A stretch of DNA of 64,000 bases from Variovorax atrisoli 110B (GCF_000382045.1 NZ_KB907460.1:124001-188000), one strand, 5' to 3'. Numbered from the stretch's first letter, positions 32,553-41,810 are shown. A program made the numbers and translations. Notes: generated from the sequence alone by a model not told the origin.

Positions 32553-33593
32553 ATGCAATCTCTGATCGAACAACTCTCCGACTCGGTGGCTTCGGCCAGG
32601 ACGCTGGAAGACCTGACGCGTCCGATGCTCGAGATGCTCGGCGCGGTGACCGGGCTGGAATCGACCTATCTCACCACCATCGACCTCGACAAGGGCCAGC
32701 AGCACATCCTCTTCTCGCGCAACGCGAGGCAGCTGAGCATTCCCGAGGGGCTCACCGTGCCCTGGGCCGACACGCTGTGCAAGCGGGCCATGGAAGAAGG
32801 GCGCACCTACACCGGCGACGTCGCCAGCTGCTGGGGCGATTCCGGTGCGGCCAGGGAGCTCGGCATCCAGACGTACGTGAGCACGCCGGTCAAGACCGAG
32901 AGCGGCGACCTGTTCGGCACGTTGTGCGCCGCGAGCTCCGAGCAGCAGTCCCTGCCGCCGCATGCCGAGCCCGTGCTGCAGCTGTTCGCGCGTCTCATCG
33001 GACAGCAGGTGGAGCGCGAGCTGCTCTACAGGAAGCTCGAGAAGGCGCACGCAGAGGTCGTCACGCTGGCTTCCACCGACGCGCTCACCGGCCTGCCGAA
33101 CCGCCGAACGCTCATCGACGGGCTGCGCCGGATGATGGCCCAGGGCGAGCGCGACGGCACCAGCGTGCTGGTCGGCTTCATCGACATGGACGGGTTCAAG
33201 AAGATCAACGACACGCACGGCCACGACGTAGGCGACGAGTTCCTCGTCGCCATGGCCGCTCGTCTGTCGGCGTCGATGCGCGCAGGCGACATGCTGGCGC
33301 GCAACGGCGGCGACGAGTTCGTGGCGATCGGTGCCGGCCCTGCCTTCGGAGAGTCGCCCGATGCGGCGGCTCGCTCGCTCGCCGACCGGTTGAGCGAAAG
33401 CACCATCGGCGAGCTGCGGCTTCCGGGCGCCGTGCTCGACTATCGCGGCGCGAGCGTCGGCGTGGTGGCCGTCGATCCGCGCAGCACCTCGGCCGCGGAT
33501 GCGTTGCGGCTGGCCGACGAGGCCATGTACGCCGTCAAGCGGAAGCGCTACGCGGTCGCCGGCGCGGGCAGCCGCGAAATGGCCGCGGCCTGA
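32553..33593 (+). CDS. GAF-GGDEF diguanylate cyclase
   Basis: A 346-aa soluble protein. Residues 1-160 form a GAF sensor domain (GLESTYLTTIDLDKGQQHIL, then a C-terminal strand with GTLCAAS). Residues 178-335 form the GGDEF domain with DALTGLPNRRTL, an intact GGDEF at 252-256, and an inhibitory-site RxxD (RAGD, 243-246) five residues upstream. It should make c-di-GMP from GTP with product inhibition. The GAF ligand is unknown. As the only intact c-di-GMP enzyme in this window it is a candidate partner of the degenerate GGDEF-EAL protein at 27189, though 4 kb away. Confidence 0.92.
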   Translation: MQSLIEQLSDSVASARTLEDLTRPMLEMLGAVTGLESTYLTTIDLDKGQQHILFSRNARQLSIPEGLTVPWADTLCKRAMEEGRTYTGDVASCWGDSGAARELGIQTYVSTPVKTESGDLFGTLCAASSEQQSLPPHAEPVLQLFARLIGQQVERELLYRKLEKAHAEVVTLASTDALTGLPNRRTLIDGLRRMMAQGERDGTSVLVGFIDMDGFKKINDTHGHDVGDEFLVAMAARLSASMRAGDMLARNGGDEFVAIGAGPAFGESPDAAARSLADRLSESTIGELRLPGAVLDYRGASVGVVAVDPRSTSAADALRLADEAMYAVKRKRYAVAGAGSREMAAA

Positions 33594-33611
33594 GCGGCTG
33601 CGCGCTCCGGC

Positions 33612-34046
33612 TCATCGAGCGCCGCGGTCCCGCAGCACCGTCTTCCCGGTGCGGGGATCGGTCAGCGTCACGTTCTCCAGCGCCTTGATCCTCCACGCGC
33701 CGGCCTGGCGCGTCAGCACGGCAAGGATCAGCGTATCGACGACGTGCGGCCCTGCCGGATGCGCCGCGCCGGCGGCGAGGCGGCTCCAGAAGTGCGTGAC
33801 CGCCGCGTCTTCGCCCAGGGCCACGACGTCGATCAACTCGTTCTCCAGCGTCGAATCGCTGTAGATGCTCGCGTGGATGGGGGCGTGCATGGCGACGATC
33901 TCCTCGACGCCGCGCACGTAGTGCCCGAAGCGGTTCACGAAGGTCGCGTCCGCGTGGAACAGCGCGCCGAGGGCCTGCATGTCGTGGGCGTTCCATGCAG
34001 CCTGGAAGGCGCCGGGAATGTCTTCGGGAAGGCTTGGATGGGGCAT
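33612..34046 (-). CDS. SnoaL-like / SgcJ-EcaC family protein
   Basis: A 144-aa protein (MPHPSLPEDIPGAFQAAWNA) with the NTF2-like SgcJ/EcaC pattern: AHDMQALGALFHADATFVNR, then a beta-rich half including AVTHFWSRLAAG and AWRIKALENVTL. The family forms small cone-shaped folds used as isomerases, hydrolases or binding proteins. The specific role is unknown. GAGGAAG lies upstream of the chosen ATG at 34046. It is convergent with the diguanylate cyclase gene, leaving 18 bp between the two stops. Confidence 0.8.
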   Translation of the reverse strand: MPHPSLPEDIPGAFQAAWNAHDMQALGALFHADATFVNRFGHYVRGVEEIVAMHAPIHASIYSDSTLENELIDVVALGEDAAVTHFWSRLAAGAAHPAGPHVVDTLILAVLTRQAGAWRIKALENVTLTDPRTGKTVLRDRGAR

Positions 34047-34191
34047 GGTGATCTCGTCTTCCTCGTGCAGCTTGCGCCGCGATCTACAGCGATCGACAGC
34101 GGCTTCGCAACGACCCCTGCCGCCGTTGCGGTCGAACCTGGCCGATAGCGGCCGATAGCGGCCTTTCATGCTGTGCGGACGTTGGGACGAA

Positions 34192-34548
34192 TCAGGCCCT
34201 GAACCAGATCCTGAGCGTCACATACAGCGCGTACACCAGCGCCGCCAACATCCACGCAATGAAGAACACGTTGGCCCAGAACTCGCCGGGGTTGGCCGCG
34301 AGCGTGTAGATCTGTCCCGAGCAGGCCTTGCCCACGCATGGCACTTCGCGGCGGACCAGTGCGCGCAGCATGTAGAAGAGGAGGTAGCAGGAGATGCCGC
34401 CCGCCATCAGGAAGCCCACAGGGCCGACGATTCCCTTGGTGAGCTCGTCGTTCTCGTCGCGCGGCCCCTTGCGCAGCAGCTTCTGCCCGAACCTGTACCA
34501 GGCGAATCCGAGAAGCAGCATCAGCGAGTAGTAGAGGAAGTCGCGCAT
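34192..34548 (-). CDS. Small integral membrane protein (118 aa)
   Basis: Three hydrophobic segments are visible: residues about 5-18 (LYYSLMLLLGFAWY), 42-62 (VGPVGFLMAGGISCYLLFY) and 90-112 (FWANVFFIAWMLAALVYALY). A loop with VPCVGKACSGQ holds two cysteines that could form a disulphide. No transporter or enzyme family is recognised. It stands alone between divergent genes, with a modest ribosome-binding site. Confidence 0.6.
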   Translation of the reverse strand: MRDFLYYSLMLLLGFAWYRFGQKLLRKGPRDENDELTKGIVGPVGFLMAGGISCYLLFYMLRALVRREVPCVGKACSGQIYTLAANPGEFWANVFFIAWMLAALVYALYVTLRIWFRA

Positions 34549-34704
34549 GTCTTGCGGGCAGAGGAGGGATGCGGCCGGTCGAGGCGCCGGGTGGTGGCCG
34601 ACTTTAGCTCAGGCGGGCATGATCCAAAAGCCGGGCCGGCGCGTATCGCAAGCGATGGGAGCGCGCCATCCGGCGCATGCCCGACGAGGAAAAAAGAAAC
34701 GCAT

Positions 34705-34830
34705 ATGCCGAAGGACATCGCATCCGCCCACGACATGGTCCGCCAGCGCGCCCGTGGGTTGCGTCAGGGCCGCAGCGCCGAGCGGCGGCAGGATCTGGCC
34801 GACTGCATCGAGGCGTCGGACCGCGCATGA
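34705..34830 (+). CDS. 41-aa protein coupled to DUF1295 gene
   Basis: ATG at 34705 follows a GAGGA-rich stretch (34686-34695). The product starts MPKDIASAHDMVRQRARGLR and continues in a short basic helix. Its TGA stop overlaps the start of the DUF1295 gene (ATGA at 34827-34830), evidence of translational coupling. It may be a true small protein or a leader cistron. Family not recognised. Confidence 0.5.
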   Translation: MPKDIASAHDMVRQRARGLRQGRSAERRQDLADCIEASDRA

Positions 34831-35633
34831 CCGGCAGCCTCACCACCGTCGCGCTCGCGGGCCTTGCCTGGACCGCCTCGCTCGCGCTTGCCACCTGGGC
34901 CGTGAGCCTCGTGCGGCACGATGCGAGCCTCGTCGACCGCGTATGGGCGATCCTGATCGCAGGCGCGGGGCTCGTGTACCTCGCGCTGCTGCCGGCGCCG
35001 CAGACCGCGCGCGGGTTGTGCATGGCGCTGATCGGCAGCGCGTGGGCGCTTCGGCTTTGCATCTACATCACCTGGCGCAACTGGGGGCACGGCGAAGACC
35101 GCCGCTACCAGGCGATCCGCGCGCGCAACCAGCCCAACTTCGGTTTCAAGAGCCTGTACCTGGTGTTCGCGCTGCAGGCGGTGCTCGCCTGGATCGTGTC
35201 GGCGCCTTTCCTGCCGGGCATGGCGGCCGAACGGCCGCTGGGCCTGCTCGATGCGCTCGGTGCTGCGCTGGGGCTGTTCGGCTTCGTCTTCGAAGCCTTG
35301 GGCGACGCGCAGATGGCGCGCTTCAAGGCCGACCCCGCGAACCGGGGCCAGGTGATGGACCGCGGCCTGTGGCGCTACACGCGGCACCCCAACTACTTCG
35401 GCGAGGCCTGCGTGTGGTGGGGCATCTGGCTCATGGCCATCGGCGGCGCGGGGTGGAGCGGGGCGTGGAGCATCGTGTCGCCGCTGCTCATGACCTGGCT
35501 GCTGCTGAAGGTCTCGGGCGTGCGCATGCTCGAAAGCGACATCGGCGAGCGCCGCCCGGCCTATCGCGACTACATCGAGCGCACCAATGCCTTCGTGCCG
35601 GGACCGGTGCGCGCCGCTCGGCTGAAGCCCTAG
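34827..35633 (+). CDS. DUF1295 membrane protein, steroid 5-alpha-reductase-like
   Basis: A 268-aa inner-membrane protein with six or so hydrophobic segments. The C-terminal half carries the family signature LWRYTRHPNYFGEACVWWGI and an ESDIGERRPAYRDYIERT tail, which resemble the cofactor-binding region of steroid 5-alpha-reductases and isoprenylcysteine methyltransferases. The function of bacterial DUF1295 proteins is not established; a reductase acting on a lipid or polyprenyl substrate is plausible. The chosen start overlaps the stop of the upstream 41-aa cistron by four bases. Confidence 0.88.
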   Translation: MTGSLTTVALAGLAWTASLALATWAVSLVRHDASLVDRVWAILIAGAGLVYLALLPAPQTARGLCMALIGSAWALRLCIYITWRNWGHGEDRRYQAIRARNQPNFGFKSLYLVFALQAVLAWIVSAPFLPGMAAERPLGLLDALGAALGLFGFVFEALGDAQMARFKADPANRGQVMDRGLWRYTRHPNYFGEACVWWGIWLMAIGGAGWSGAWSIVSPLLMTWLLLKVSGVRMLESDIGERRPAYRDYIERTNAFVPGPVRAARLKP

Positions 35634-35709
35634 CCGGTGGCCCTGGCGGCCCGGCGGTGGCACGATTGCCGCGGTGAAGCCTTCGTCCAACAGATCTTCC
35701 GCGGCAGCG

Positions 35710-36708
35710 ATGCGTATCGTCCTCTGGAGCACGGCATTCCTCGCGCTGGTCGTCCTTGCGGGCGTGGCGTACGAGCAGCTCGGCCGCTACCGGGCGCAGC
35801 GCGACTTTCCCGCGCCGGGAACGATGGTCGACGTCGGCGGCGGGCGCCGGATCCAGCTCGACTGCCGCGGCTCCGGCTCGCCCACCGTCGTGTTCGAGGC
35901 CGGGCTGAGCGTCGATGGCTCGCTGAGCTGGTCGGCGGTGCAGCCGGCCGTGGCGGCGCGCACGCGCGCGTGCGCCTACAGCCGCGCCGGGCTGATGTGG
36001 AGCGATCCGTCGAATGCGCCGATCAGCGCGAGGCAGGTGGCGAGCGATCTGCACGAGGCGCTCACCCGTGCGGGCGAGCGCGGGCCCTTCGTGCTCGTGG
36101 GCCAGTCGCTCGGCGGCCTCTTCGCGACGACCTTCGCGCATCGCTTCGGCAATGAGGTGGCGGGGCTGGTGCTCGTGGACCCGTCGCACCCCGACCAGGT
36201 GGCGCGCGTCGCGGCCTACATGAAGGAGACCCGCTCGCTGCGCTCGCGCATCGCGGTGTCGCTTTCCTGGAGCGGCCTGCTGAGGGCGATGGCGCCGAGG
36301 CTGCTGCCCAGGGCGCCGAACCAGAGCGAGCACGATGCGCAGGCGATACGGGCCTACGCACCGAAATCCATGGTCACCCAGATGGCGGAGGGCGACGCGA
36401 CCGACGCGATGCTCGCCGAGGCCGGCGCCTTCCGCGACCTGGGCAGCCGTCCGCTGGTGGTGCTCACCGCGATGGCGCCGTACACGCAAGAAGAGCTTCG
36501 CGGAATGAAGATCACGCCCGAGCAGGGCCGCGAGGTGCTCGCCATCTGGCAGCAGCTTCACGTCGAGGAGGCGGCGTGGTCTTCGCGCGGCAGGCACCTG
36601 TCGCTGCCGAAGTCCAGCCACGACATCCAGTTCGACGATCCGGCCGCGGTGACCGAGGCGGTGCTTTCGGTGGTCGACACGGTCCGCGCGGAAGGCGGCA
36701 GGCGCTAG
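35710..36708 (+). CDS. Membrane-anchored alpha/beta hydrolase
   Basis: A 332-aa protein with an N-terminal hydrophobic anchor or signal (MRIVLWSTAFLALVVLAGVA), then an alpha/beta-hydrolase fold with a VFEAGLSVDGSLSW oxyanion region, the nucleophile elbow GQSLGG (Ser), LVLVDPSHPDQ, and a conserved His near the C-terminus (SSHDIQFDDP). A GTG at 35674 would add 12 residues and is an alternative start; neither has a clear ribosome-binding site. The substrate is unknown. It is probably an esterase or lipase-like enzyme facing the periplasm. It is convergent with the autotransporter gene. Confidence 0.82.
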   Translation: MRIVLWSTAFLALVVLAGVAYEQLGRYRAQRDFPAPGTMVDVGGGRRIQLDCRGSGSPTVVFEAGLSVDGSLSWSAVQPAVAARTRACAYSRAGLMWSDPSNAPISARQVASDLHEALTRAGERGPFVLVGQSLGGLFATTFAHRFGNEVAGLVLVDPSHPDQVARVAAYMKETRSLRSRIAVSLSWSGLLRAMAPRLLPRAPNQSEHDAQAIRAYAPKSMVTQMAEGDATDAMLAEAGAFRDLGSRPLVVLTAMAPYTQEELRGMKITPEQGREVLAIWQQLHVEEAAWSSRGRHLSLPKSSHDIQFDDPAAVTEAVLSVVDTVRAEGGRR

Positions 36709-36734
36709 CTGGCAGCCTCGCTTGGTGGCAGCCG

Positions 36735-39700
36735 TCACCAGCGGATCTTCACGCCCACGCTCCCTTCGATGCCGTTGCTCCTCGTGCGCACGGCGCCGCC
36801 CGAGGCCCAGGTCTTGCCGAGCTCTGCATACAGGCTCGCGTTCTGCGTGAGCTGCAGCGTGGCGCCCGCCGCCAGCTCCGTGCTCGTGCCGCCGGTGCGC
36901 GTGGCGATGTCGGTGTATGCCGCCGGGCCGACGAAGCGGCTGATGTCGGTGCCGCTGCCGCTGCGGTAGACGTTGAAGCGCACATAGGGCTGCAGCAGGC
37001 CGGCGGAGGTGGCGATCTCGCCCTTCACCCGCACGCCCGCGCGTGCGAGCCAGCCGCTGTGGCTGTGCTGCTGCACCAGTGCGGCGGCGATGCCGGTGTC
37101 GTCCAGGCTGATGCGCTGGTGCACCAGCTGCAGCTGCGGCTCGATGGTCCAGCCCGGTGCGATGGCGAACGCCTGGCCCACCTCGATGGAGGCCAGCAGG
37201 CTGCTGCCCTTGCCCGTGCTGGAGAAGCCCAGCGTGGGCGACGCCGTATAGCGGTGGCGTCCGGCCTGCAGCACGCCGTCGACGTACAGGCCGCTGTCGT
37301 TCTTCCAGGTGGCATAGGCGCCCAGGTACTGGCTGCGCAGGTCGTTGGTGCCGGCCGCGTAGTTGACGATGCCGCGTGCGAAGCCGCTCACGCTCATGTC
37401 GCCGTTGAGCTCGCCGACGTAGACGCCCGCGCGCCAGTGGGCGTCGGCCCAGAGGTCGGTGCCGGCCTGGAAGCCCGAGAGGCGCCCCTTGCTGGTGGGG
37501 CTCACGGTGCCGCCCTGGCTGATGCTGCGGTCGGTGCTGATGATGCGCGCCCAGGCCTGGCGGTAGCCCTGGTCGGGCATGGCGGGACCGGCATCGTTGC
37601 CGGGCGGCGGGCCGTCGTCGCCCAGCCGCTGGCGCATGCTGCCGAGCATCGTCAGGTTGGCCTGGCGGAACTGCTCGGGCAGCGCGGCGTACAGCGGTAC
37701 TTCGGCGCGGTAGGTGGGGACGGAGATGCCGCCGCCGCCTCCTGTGCTGCCGCCGCTGCTGCCAGCGCCGCCATTGCCTCCACTGCTTCCACTGCCTCCG
37801 CTACCGCTTCCGCCGCCGTTGGCCGGCGGCGTGACGACCGCGCTGGAGCGCAGGTACCAGTTCTCGCCCGCGCCGCTCGCGTCGGCTGCGTAGAGCCGGT
37901 ATTCGTAGGCGCCGGCATCGACGTGGCCTCCTGCCAGCGCGAAGGCGCTCTTCGTGGTCTGCGCGGTGGTGGTGGCCCCGTTGATCGCGCTGACGACCTC
38001 GATGCCGTTGCCGGTGGTCAGCGCCCCCAGGCCGCCGAGGTTGGTGATCTGCACGTTGGTCGTGCCGCTGGCGATGGCGGTGCTGCCGCTGAGCACGAGC
38101 CTGTCGGTCGCGCTGCTGCTGTTGCCGAGGGCCGTGCCCAGGCGCAGCGTGCCGCCATTGCCGACCCAGGGGCCGGTGACGGTCAGCGTGGTGCCCGGTG
38201 CGGAGCCGACCAGCGACACGGTGCCGCTGTTGGACATCGACGCGACGGTCTGGCTGTTGCCGGCGAGGTCGAGCGTGGCGCCGGAGCCCACGGTGAATGC
38301 GCTGGCGCTGCTGAGCGCACCGGCCGTGCCGGCGCGCAGCGTGCCGGCGTTGATGCTGGTGGGACCGGTGTAGACGTTGGCGCCCGACAGCGTCAGCGTG
38401 CCCGCGCCGCTCTTCACCAGGCCGGCAGCTCCGGAGATGGGGCCCGACCAGCCCATGTCGTGGCCGTTGGTGTCGATGGTGCCGGTGCCGCCCAGCAGCA
38501 GCGGGCTGCTCAGGCTCAGGCCGTTGGCGCCCGCGACGATGCTGGCGGTAGCGCCGCTGTCGATGGCGACGGCGCCCGTCAGCGCTGCACCGGCGTTCAG
38601 CGTCAGGCTGTTGCTGCCGCCGGTGAACTCCACCGCGGCCGCGCGGGTGACGCCGTCGCCGCCCAGGCCGCCGGTGATGCTGCCGCTGTTGACGATGCCG
38701 AGGTTGGCGCCCAGCACGCCCACCCCGCCCGCGCCGTTGGCGCCGCGCGCGCCGCCGTTGCTGTTGGTACCGCCGACGCCGCCGTTGCCGCCGGCGATGG
38801 AACCGCTGTTGCCGAGCGTGGTGCTGCCCGACGCGCGCAGGCCGATGCCGCCGTCGCCGCCCGCGCCGGGTGCACCAGTGCCGCCGACCCCGCCGCCGCC
38901 GGCACCGCCCGCGCCCCCTGCGCCGCCGGTGACTGCGCCCGAATTGGTCACAGTCAGCGCGCTGCCCGTCAGCGTGATGCCGATGCCGCCCGCACCGCCG
39001 CCGCCGCCCGACGCATTGCTGCGGGCCGGCAGCAGCTCGGAGCCGCCCGCGCCGCCGGCGCCGCCGCTGATGGCGCCGGTGTTGGTGAAGCCGAGGCCCG
39101 GCGTGGTCGCGTTCAGGAGGAAGCCGCCGCCACCGCCGCCGCCGCCACCGCCTTGGGAGAAGGCGTCGCCGCCCTTGCCGCCCGCGCCGCCGGTCGAACT
39201 GCCGGTGGCCGTGTAGCTGCCCGTGGGCCCGAGCAGGATGGAGCCGTAGCCCCCCGCGCCGCCGCCGCCTGCCGCCCAGTAGCCGTTGCCGCCCGCGCCG
39301 CCGGCGCCGCCCGTGTAGCTGTTGGAAGAAGAGCCGACGCCGCTGCCGATGGTCGCGCCCTGGAAGCCGCCGCCGCCACCACCGCCGTAGCCGTTGCCGT
39401 TGCTCATGTCGCCCGTCTGCGACTGGCCGGCCGCGCCGTTGTCACCCTGCAGAACGCCGGGGCTGACGGTGTTGCTGCCGGCTCCAGCCGCGCCGCCCGT
39501 GCCGGCGGTGGCGCCGGCGAAGGTGCCGGTGCTGGCGGCGGAGCCGGCCGTCGGGCCCGCGCTGGTCGACGATCCGCCGGCGCCTCCGTTCGCGTTCACC
39601 GTGGTGTCGTTGAGTCCGCCGCTGCCGCCGCTGCCGTCGGCGCCGCCCGATCCGGCGTGCAGCGAGGTGTCGTTGGTGGGCTGGCCGCCGGCGCCGCCTG

Positions 39701-39875
39701 CGGCCAGTGCCGGGCCCGCACCCAGCATCAGCGCCGCGAGGGCAGGCGCCAGGGCGAGGTGGCAGGTTCGCGGCTCAGCCGATCTGGCGGAGCGCGCGTG
39801 GCCGCGCGAGGTTTCGGGTGCGGCGACCCAGGTGCCGCGGGCTGGATTCCAAAGGGTCCGAAAAACCTTGTTCAT
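36735..39875 (-). CDS. Autotransporter with Gly-rich passenger
   Basis: A 1046-aa type V secretion protein. The N-terminus MNKVFRTLWNPARGTWVAA is an extended signal peptide region (ESPR), followed by a hydrophobic signal ending GPALA. The passenger (about 60-680) is extremely Gly/Ala-rich with GGAGGxGG runs reminiscent of PGRS proteins. An autotransporter-associated beta-strand repeat follows (GAGTLTLSGANVYTGPTSIN, then AGTLRAG). The last 270 residues or so form the outer-membrane barrel with alternating aromatic strands, ending in VGVKIRW. It is a probable adhesin or surface-layer protein. No protease motif is evident in the passenger. Confidence 0.92.
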   Translation of the reverse strand: MNKVFRTLWNPARGTWVAAPETSRGHARSARSAEPRTCHLALAPALAALMLGAGPALAAGGAGGQPTNDTSLHAGSGGADGSGGSGGLNDTTVNANGGAGGSSTSAGPTAGSAASTGTFAGATAGTGGAAGAGSNTVSPGVLQGDNGAAGQSQTGDMSNGNGYGGGGGGGFQGATIGSGVGSSSNSYTGGAGGAGGNGYWAAGGGGAGGYGSILLGPTGSYTATGSSTGGAGGKGGDAFSQGGGGGGGGGGFLLNATTPGLGFTNTGAISGGAGGAGGSELLPARSNASGGGGGAGGIGITLTGSALTVTNSGAVTGGAGGAGGAGGGGVGGTGAPGAGGDGGIGLRASGSTTLGNSGSIAGGNGGVGGTNSNGGARGANGAGGVGVLGANLGIVNSGSITGGLGGDGVTRAAAVEFTGGSNSLTLNAGAALTGAVAIDSGATASIVAGANGLSLSSPLLLGGTGTIDTNGHDMGWSGPISGAAGLVKSGAGTLTLSGANVYTGPTSINAGTLRAGTAGALSSASAFTVGSGATLDLAGNSQTVASMSNSGTVSLVGSAPGTTLTVTGPWVGNGGTLRLGTALGNSSSATDRLVLSGSTAIASGTTNVQITNLGGLGALTTGNGIEVVSAINGATTTAQTTKSAFALAGGHVDAGAYEYRLYAADASGAGENWYLRSSAVVTPPANGGGSGSGGSGSSGGNGGAGSSGGSTGGGGGISVPTYRAEVPLYAALPEQFRQANLTMLGSMRQRLGDDGPPPGNDAGPAMPDQGYRQAWARIISTDRSISQGGTVSPTSKGRLSGFQAGTDLWADAHWRAGVYVGELNGDMSVSGFARGIVNYAAGTNDLRSQYLGAYATWKNDSGLYVDGVLQAGRHRYTASPTLGFSSTGKGSSLLASIEVGQAFAIAPGWTIEPQLQLVHQRISLDDTGIAAALVQQHSHSGWLARAGVRVKGEIATSAGLLQPYVRFNVYRSGSGTDISRFVGPAAYTDIATRTGGTSTELAAGATLQLTQNASLYAELGKTWASGGAVRTRSNGIEGSVGVKIRW

Positions 39876-40187
39876 GGCTTACCAATTTGTTCGTTCGTTC
39901 CTCGCCTGAACGGGCAGGCTCCCGCGTGCGGGCGCGTGTCTGTCCACCGCCTGCACATGCCGTCGTTTTCGATTTGCAAGTCAAAAATGTAAGTACGCGT
40001 TGCGACGGGCGATATGCCCGGAAGCGGGTACCTAGGCGGGCCCTGCCGGATGCCCGAAGCGCGATAACGCTGCGTGGCCGCAGCGGCGGTTGCGGCCCAG
40101 CGGGCTACGGGCGATAAGCCGCGTGGCGCGGATATCCCCTGAACTGCGTCAAGAGGTAAGCAATGTTTCGCGCGAAATACAAAGGAG
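39876..40187. other. Upstream region of the autotransporter
   Basis: These 312 bases contain no supported gene. A/T-rich DNA at 39965-39995 includes a minus-strand TTGACT (39984-39979) that could be a -35 box, though no good -10 box follows at 17 bases. A short CCCGC/GCGGG palindrome lies near 39921. Promoter assignment is tentative. Confidence 0.35.
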
Positions 40188-40892
40188 CTAGCGGCTCGCC
40201 GGGCGGCGAGGGCGCTTTCCGGCCTGCCCGCGCTTCTGCTGCGGCTGCAGCGCTTGCTCCTGCCCGTGCCCGAGGCTGCGGAGGTAGGCGCAGAACATGT
40301 CGGCCATGGCGTCCGAATACGCGGCGATCTCGGCGTCGGTGCGCGGACTCTCCGAGAACTGCTTGCCGACCGCGCTGAACGTGGTCGTGATCAGGTCGGC
40401 GGCGATTGCGCGCGTGGCCTCGACGGCGTGGGGCAGGGCTTCGCGCATGAAGGCCTTCATGACGCGGTCGCCGGCGGCGCGTGCCTCGTGCGCCTCGGGG
40501 GCGTCCCGGTAGAGCGGGGCGGCGTCGTTGAGCGCCACGCGCATTCCGGCTTCCTCGCACTCCGAGCGCACGAAGGCATGCACCAGCATGCGCAGCCGCT
40601 CCAGCGGCGGGCGCTGCGTGTCCTCGAGGATGCCGCCGAGCATCTCGCTCGTCTGCTTCCACTCGTCGCTCTGCAGCCGGAAGAGGATCGACGCCTTGTT
40701 CGGGAAGTACTGGTAGACCGATCCGACGCTCACGCCGGCCCGCTCGGCCACGCGCGTGGTGGTGAAGCGCTGCGCGCCTTCCTTCTCCAGAACCTGAAGG
40801 GCCGCCTCCAGGATGGCCGCGACGAGGTCGTTCGAGCGGGCCTGCTTGGGCTTTCTTCTAGAGGAGATCGGCGAGCTTTTGCGGTCGGCCAT
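40188..40892 (-). CDS. TetR-family transcriptional regulator
   Basis: A 234-aa regulator starting MADRKSSPISSRRKPKQARS. The N-terminal helix-turn-helix (about 20-66) has the family pattern FTTTRVAERAGVSVGSVYQY followed by FPNK. The C-terminal ligand-binding half is helical, with a TetR_C-like region (LERLRMLVHAFVRSECEEAG) and a basic Gln-rich tail. It is divergent from an O-methyltransferase gene. An imperfect palindrome at 40920-40939 lies between them. An upstream in-frame ATG at 40937 would place that palindrome inside the coding region, which favours the 40892 start. Confidence 0.9.
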   Translation of the reverse strand: MADRKSSPISSRRKPKQARSNDLVAAILEAALQVLEKEGAQRFTTTRVAERAGVSVGSVYQYFPNKASILFRLQSDEWKQTSEMLGGILEDTQRPPLERLRMLVHAFVRSECEEAGMRVALNDAAPLYRDAPEAHEARAAGDRVMKAFMREALPHAVEATRAIAADLITTTFSAVGKQFSESPRTDAEIAAYSDAMADMFCAYLRSLGHGQEQALQPQQKRGQAGKRPRRPASR

Positions 40893-40919
40893 GGGCGTGG
40901 TTCGCAACGCGAATAGGAA

Positions 40920-40939
40920 ATGTGAATGTTCCTTCATAT
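40920..40939. promoter_or_regulatory. Candidate TetR operator
   Basis: ATGTGAA (40920-40926), 6 bases, TTCATAT (40933-40939): 6 of 7 positions are complementary. It sits between the divergent tetR and O-methyltransferase genes, 28 bp from the tetR start and 36 bp from the methyltransferase start. Binding is inferred. Confidence 0.45.
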
Positions 40940-40974
40940 TATGAGCGCACCTTCACTCCAACACGAAGAACCCT

Positions 40975-41640
40975 GTGACAACCCTCACCGACAAGCCCTT
41001 GGCGCCCCTGCTGGAGCGCCTGTTCCAGGAGGCCGCCGAGGCATCGCCCGCGACGAGCGCTGCTATCGCCGGCCTCTCCGACGAAGAACGCGCGCAGTTG
41101 ATGCGCAGCAAGACCGGCTACCTCGATCTCTACGCGCGGCTCAAGGACGTTGCTCTGCCCGTCTCGCGCGAGACCGGCCTGCTGCTCTACATGCTCGCGC
41201 GCAGCGGCGGCGCCCGGAACATCGTCGAGTTCGGCACCTCCTTCGGCATCTCGACGCTGCACCTCGCCGCGGCCCTGCGCGACAACGGCGGCGGCCGGGT
41301 CGTCACCACCGAGTTCGAGCCCTCCAAGGTGGCGCGCGCCCGCCGCAACCTCGAGGCCGGCGGACTGGCCGACCTGGTCGAGATCCGCGAGGGCGACGCG
41401 CTGCAGACGCTCGCTGCCGGCCTGCCCGACTCGATCGACCTGCTGCTGCTCGACGGTGCGAAGGCGCTCTACCCCGACATCCTCGCGCTGGTCGAAAGCC
41501 GCCTGCGGCCGGGCGCCTTCGTCGTCGCCGACAACGCCGACCACAGCCCCGAGTACCTGGCGCACGTGCGCTCGCCCGCCTCGGGCTACCTGTCCACGCC
41601 CTTCGGCGAGGACGTCGAGCTGTCGATGCGCCTCGGATGA
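40975..41640 (+). CDS. Class I SAM-dependent O-methyltransferase
   Basis: A 221-aa protein starting at GTG (MTTLTDKPLAPLLERLFQEA). It has a family 3 O-methyltransferase layout: SAM-binding motif I VEFGTSFGISTLHLAAAL, an acidic strand-2 end (TTEFEPSKV), motif with EGDALQTL, and DLLLLDGAKALYPDIL carrying the metal/catalytic Asp. The family methylates catechol-like or other hydroxyls with Mg2+. The substrate is unknown. The divergent TetR gene and the operator between them suggest induction by a small aromatic compound. Confidence 0.88.
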   Translation: MTTLTDKPLAPLLERLFQEAAEASPATSAAIAGLSDEERAQLMRSKTGYLDLYARLKDVALPVSRETGLLLYMLARSGGARNIVEFGTSFGISTLHLAAALRDNGGGRVVTTEFEPSKVARARRNLEAGGLADLVEIREGDALQTLAAGLPDSIDLLLLDGAKALYPDILALVESRLRPGAFVVADNADHSPEYLAHVRSPASGYLSTPFGEDVELSMRLG

Positions 41641-41810
41641 GCCCGCCCGCGCATTGAACCCCACGCGGACGCCGCAGCGTCCGCAGTGCCAGTCGCACTG
41701 GCCGTAAGCGTCTGACGTCAACCAACGCACTCCACGATCCTTGCCGGTCTGGGTGCGTCCGCATGCGCGCTCCGACCGGCCGGGAGAACACATCCAACCC
41801 GGACGACACC

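Noticed and set aside
36576..39992. A 1138-codon plus-strand frame across the autotransporter gene
   Set aside because: Antisense shadow of a Gly/Ala-rich gene. The minus-strand product has an ESPR signal, passenger and barrel, which settle the strand.
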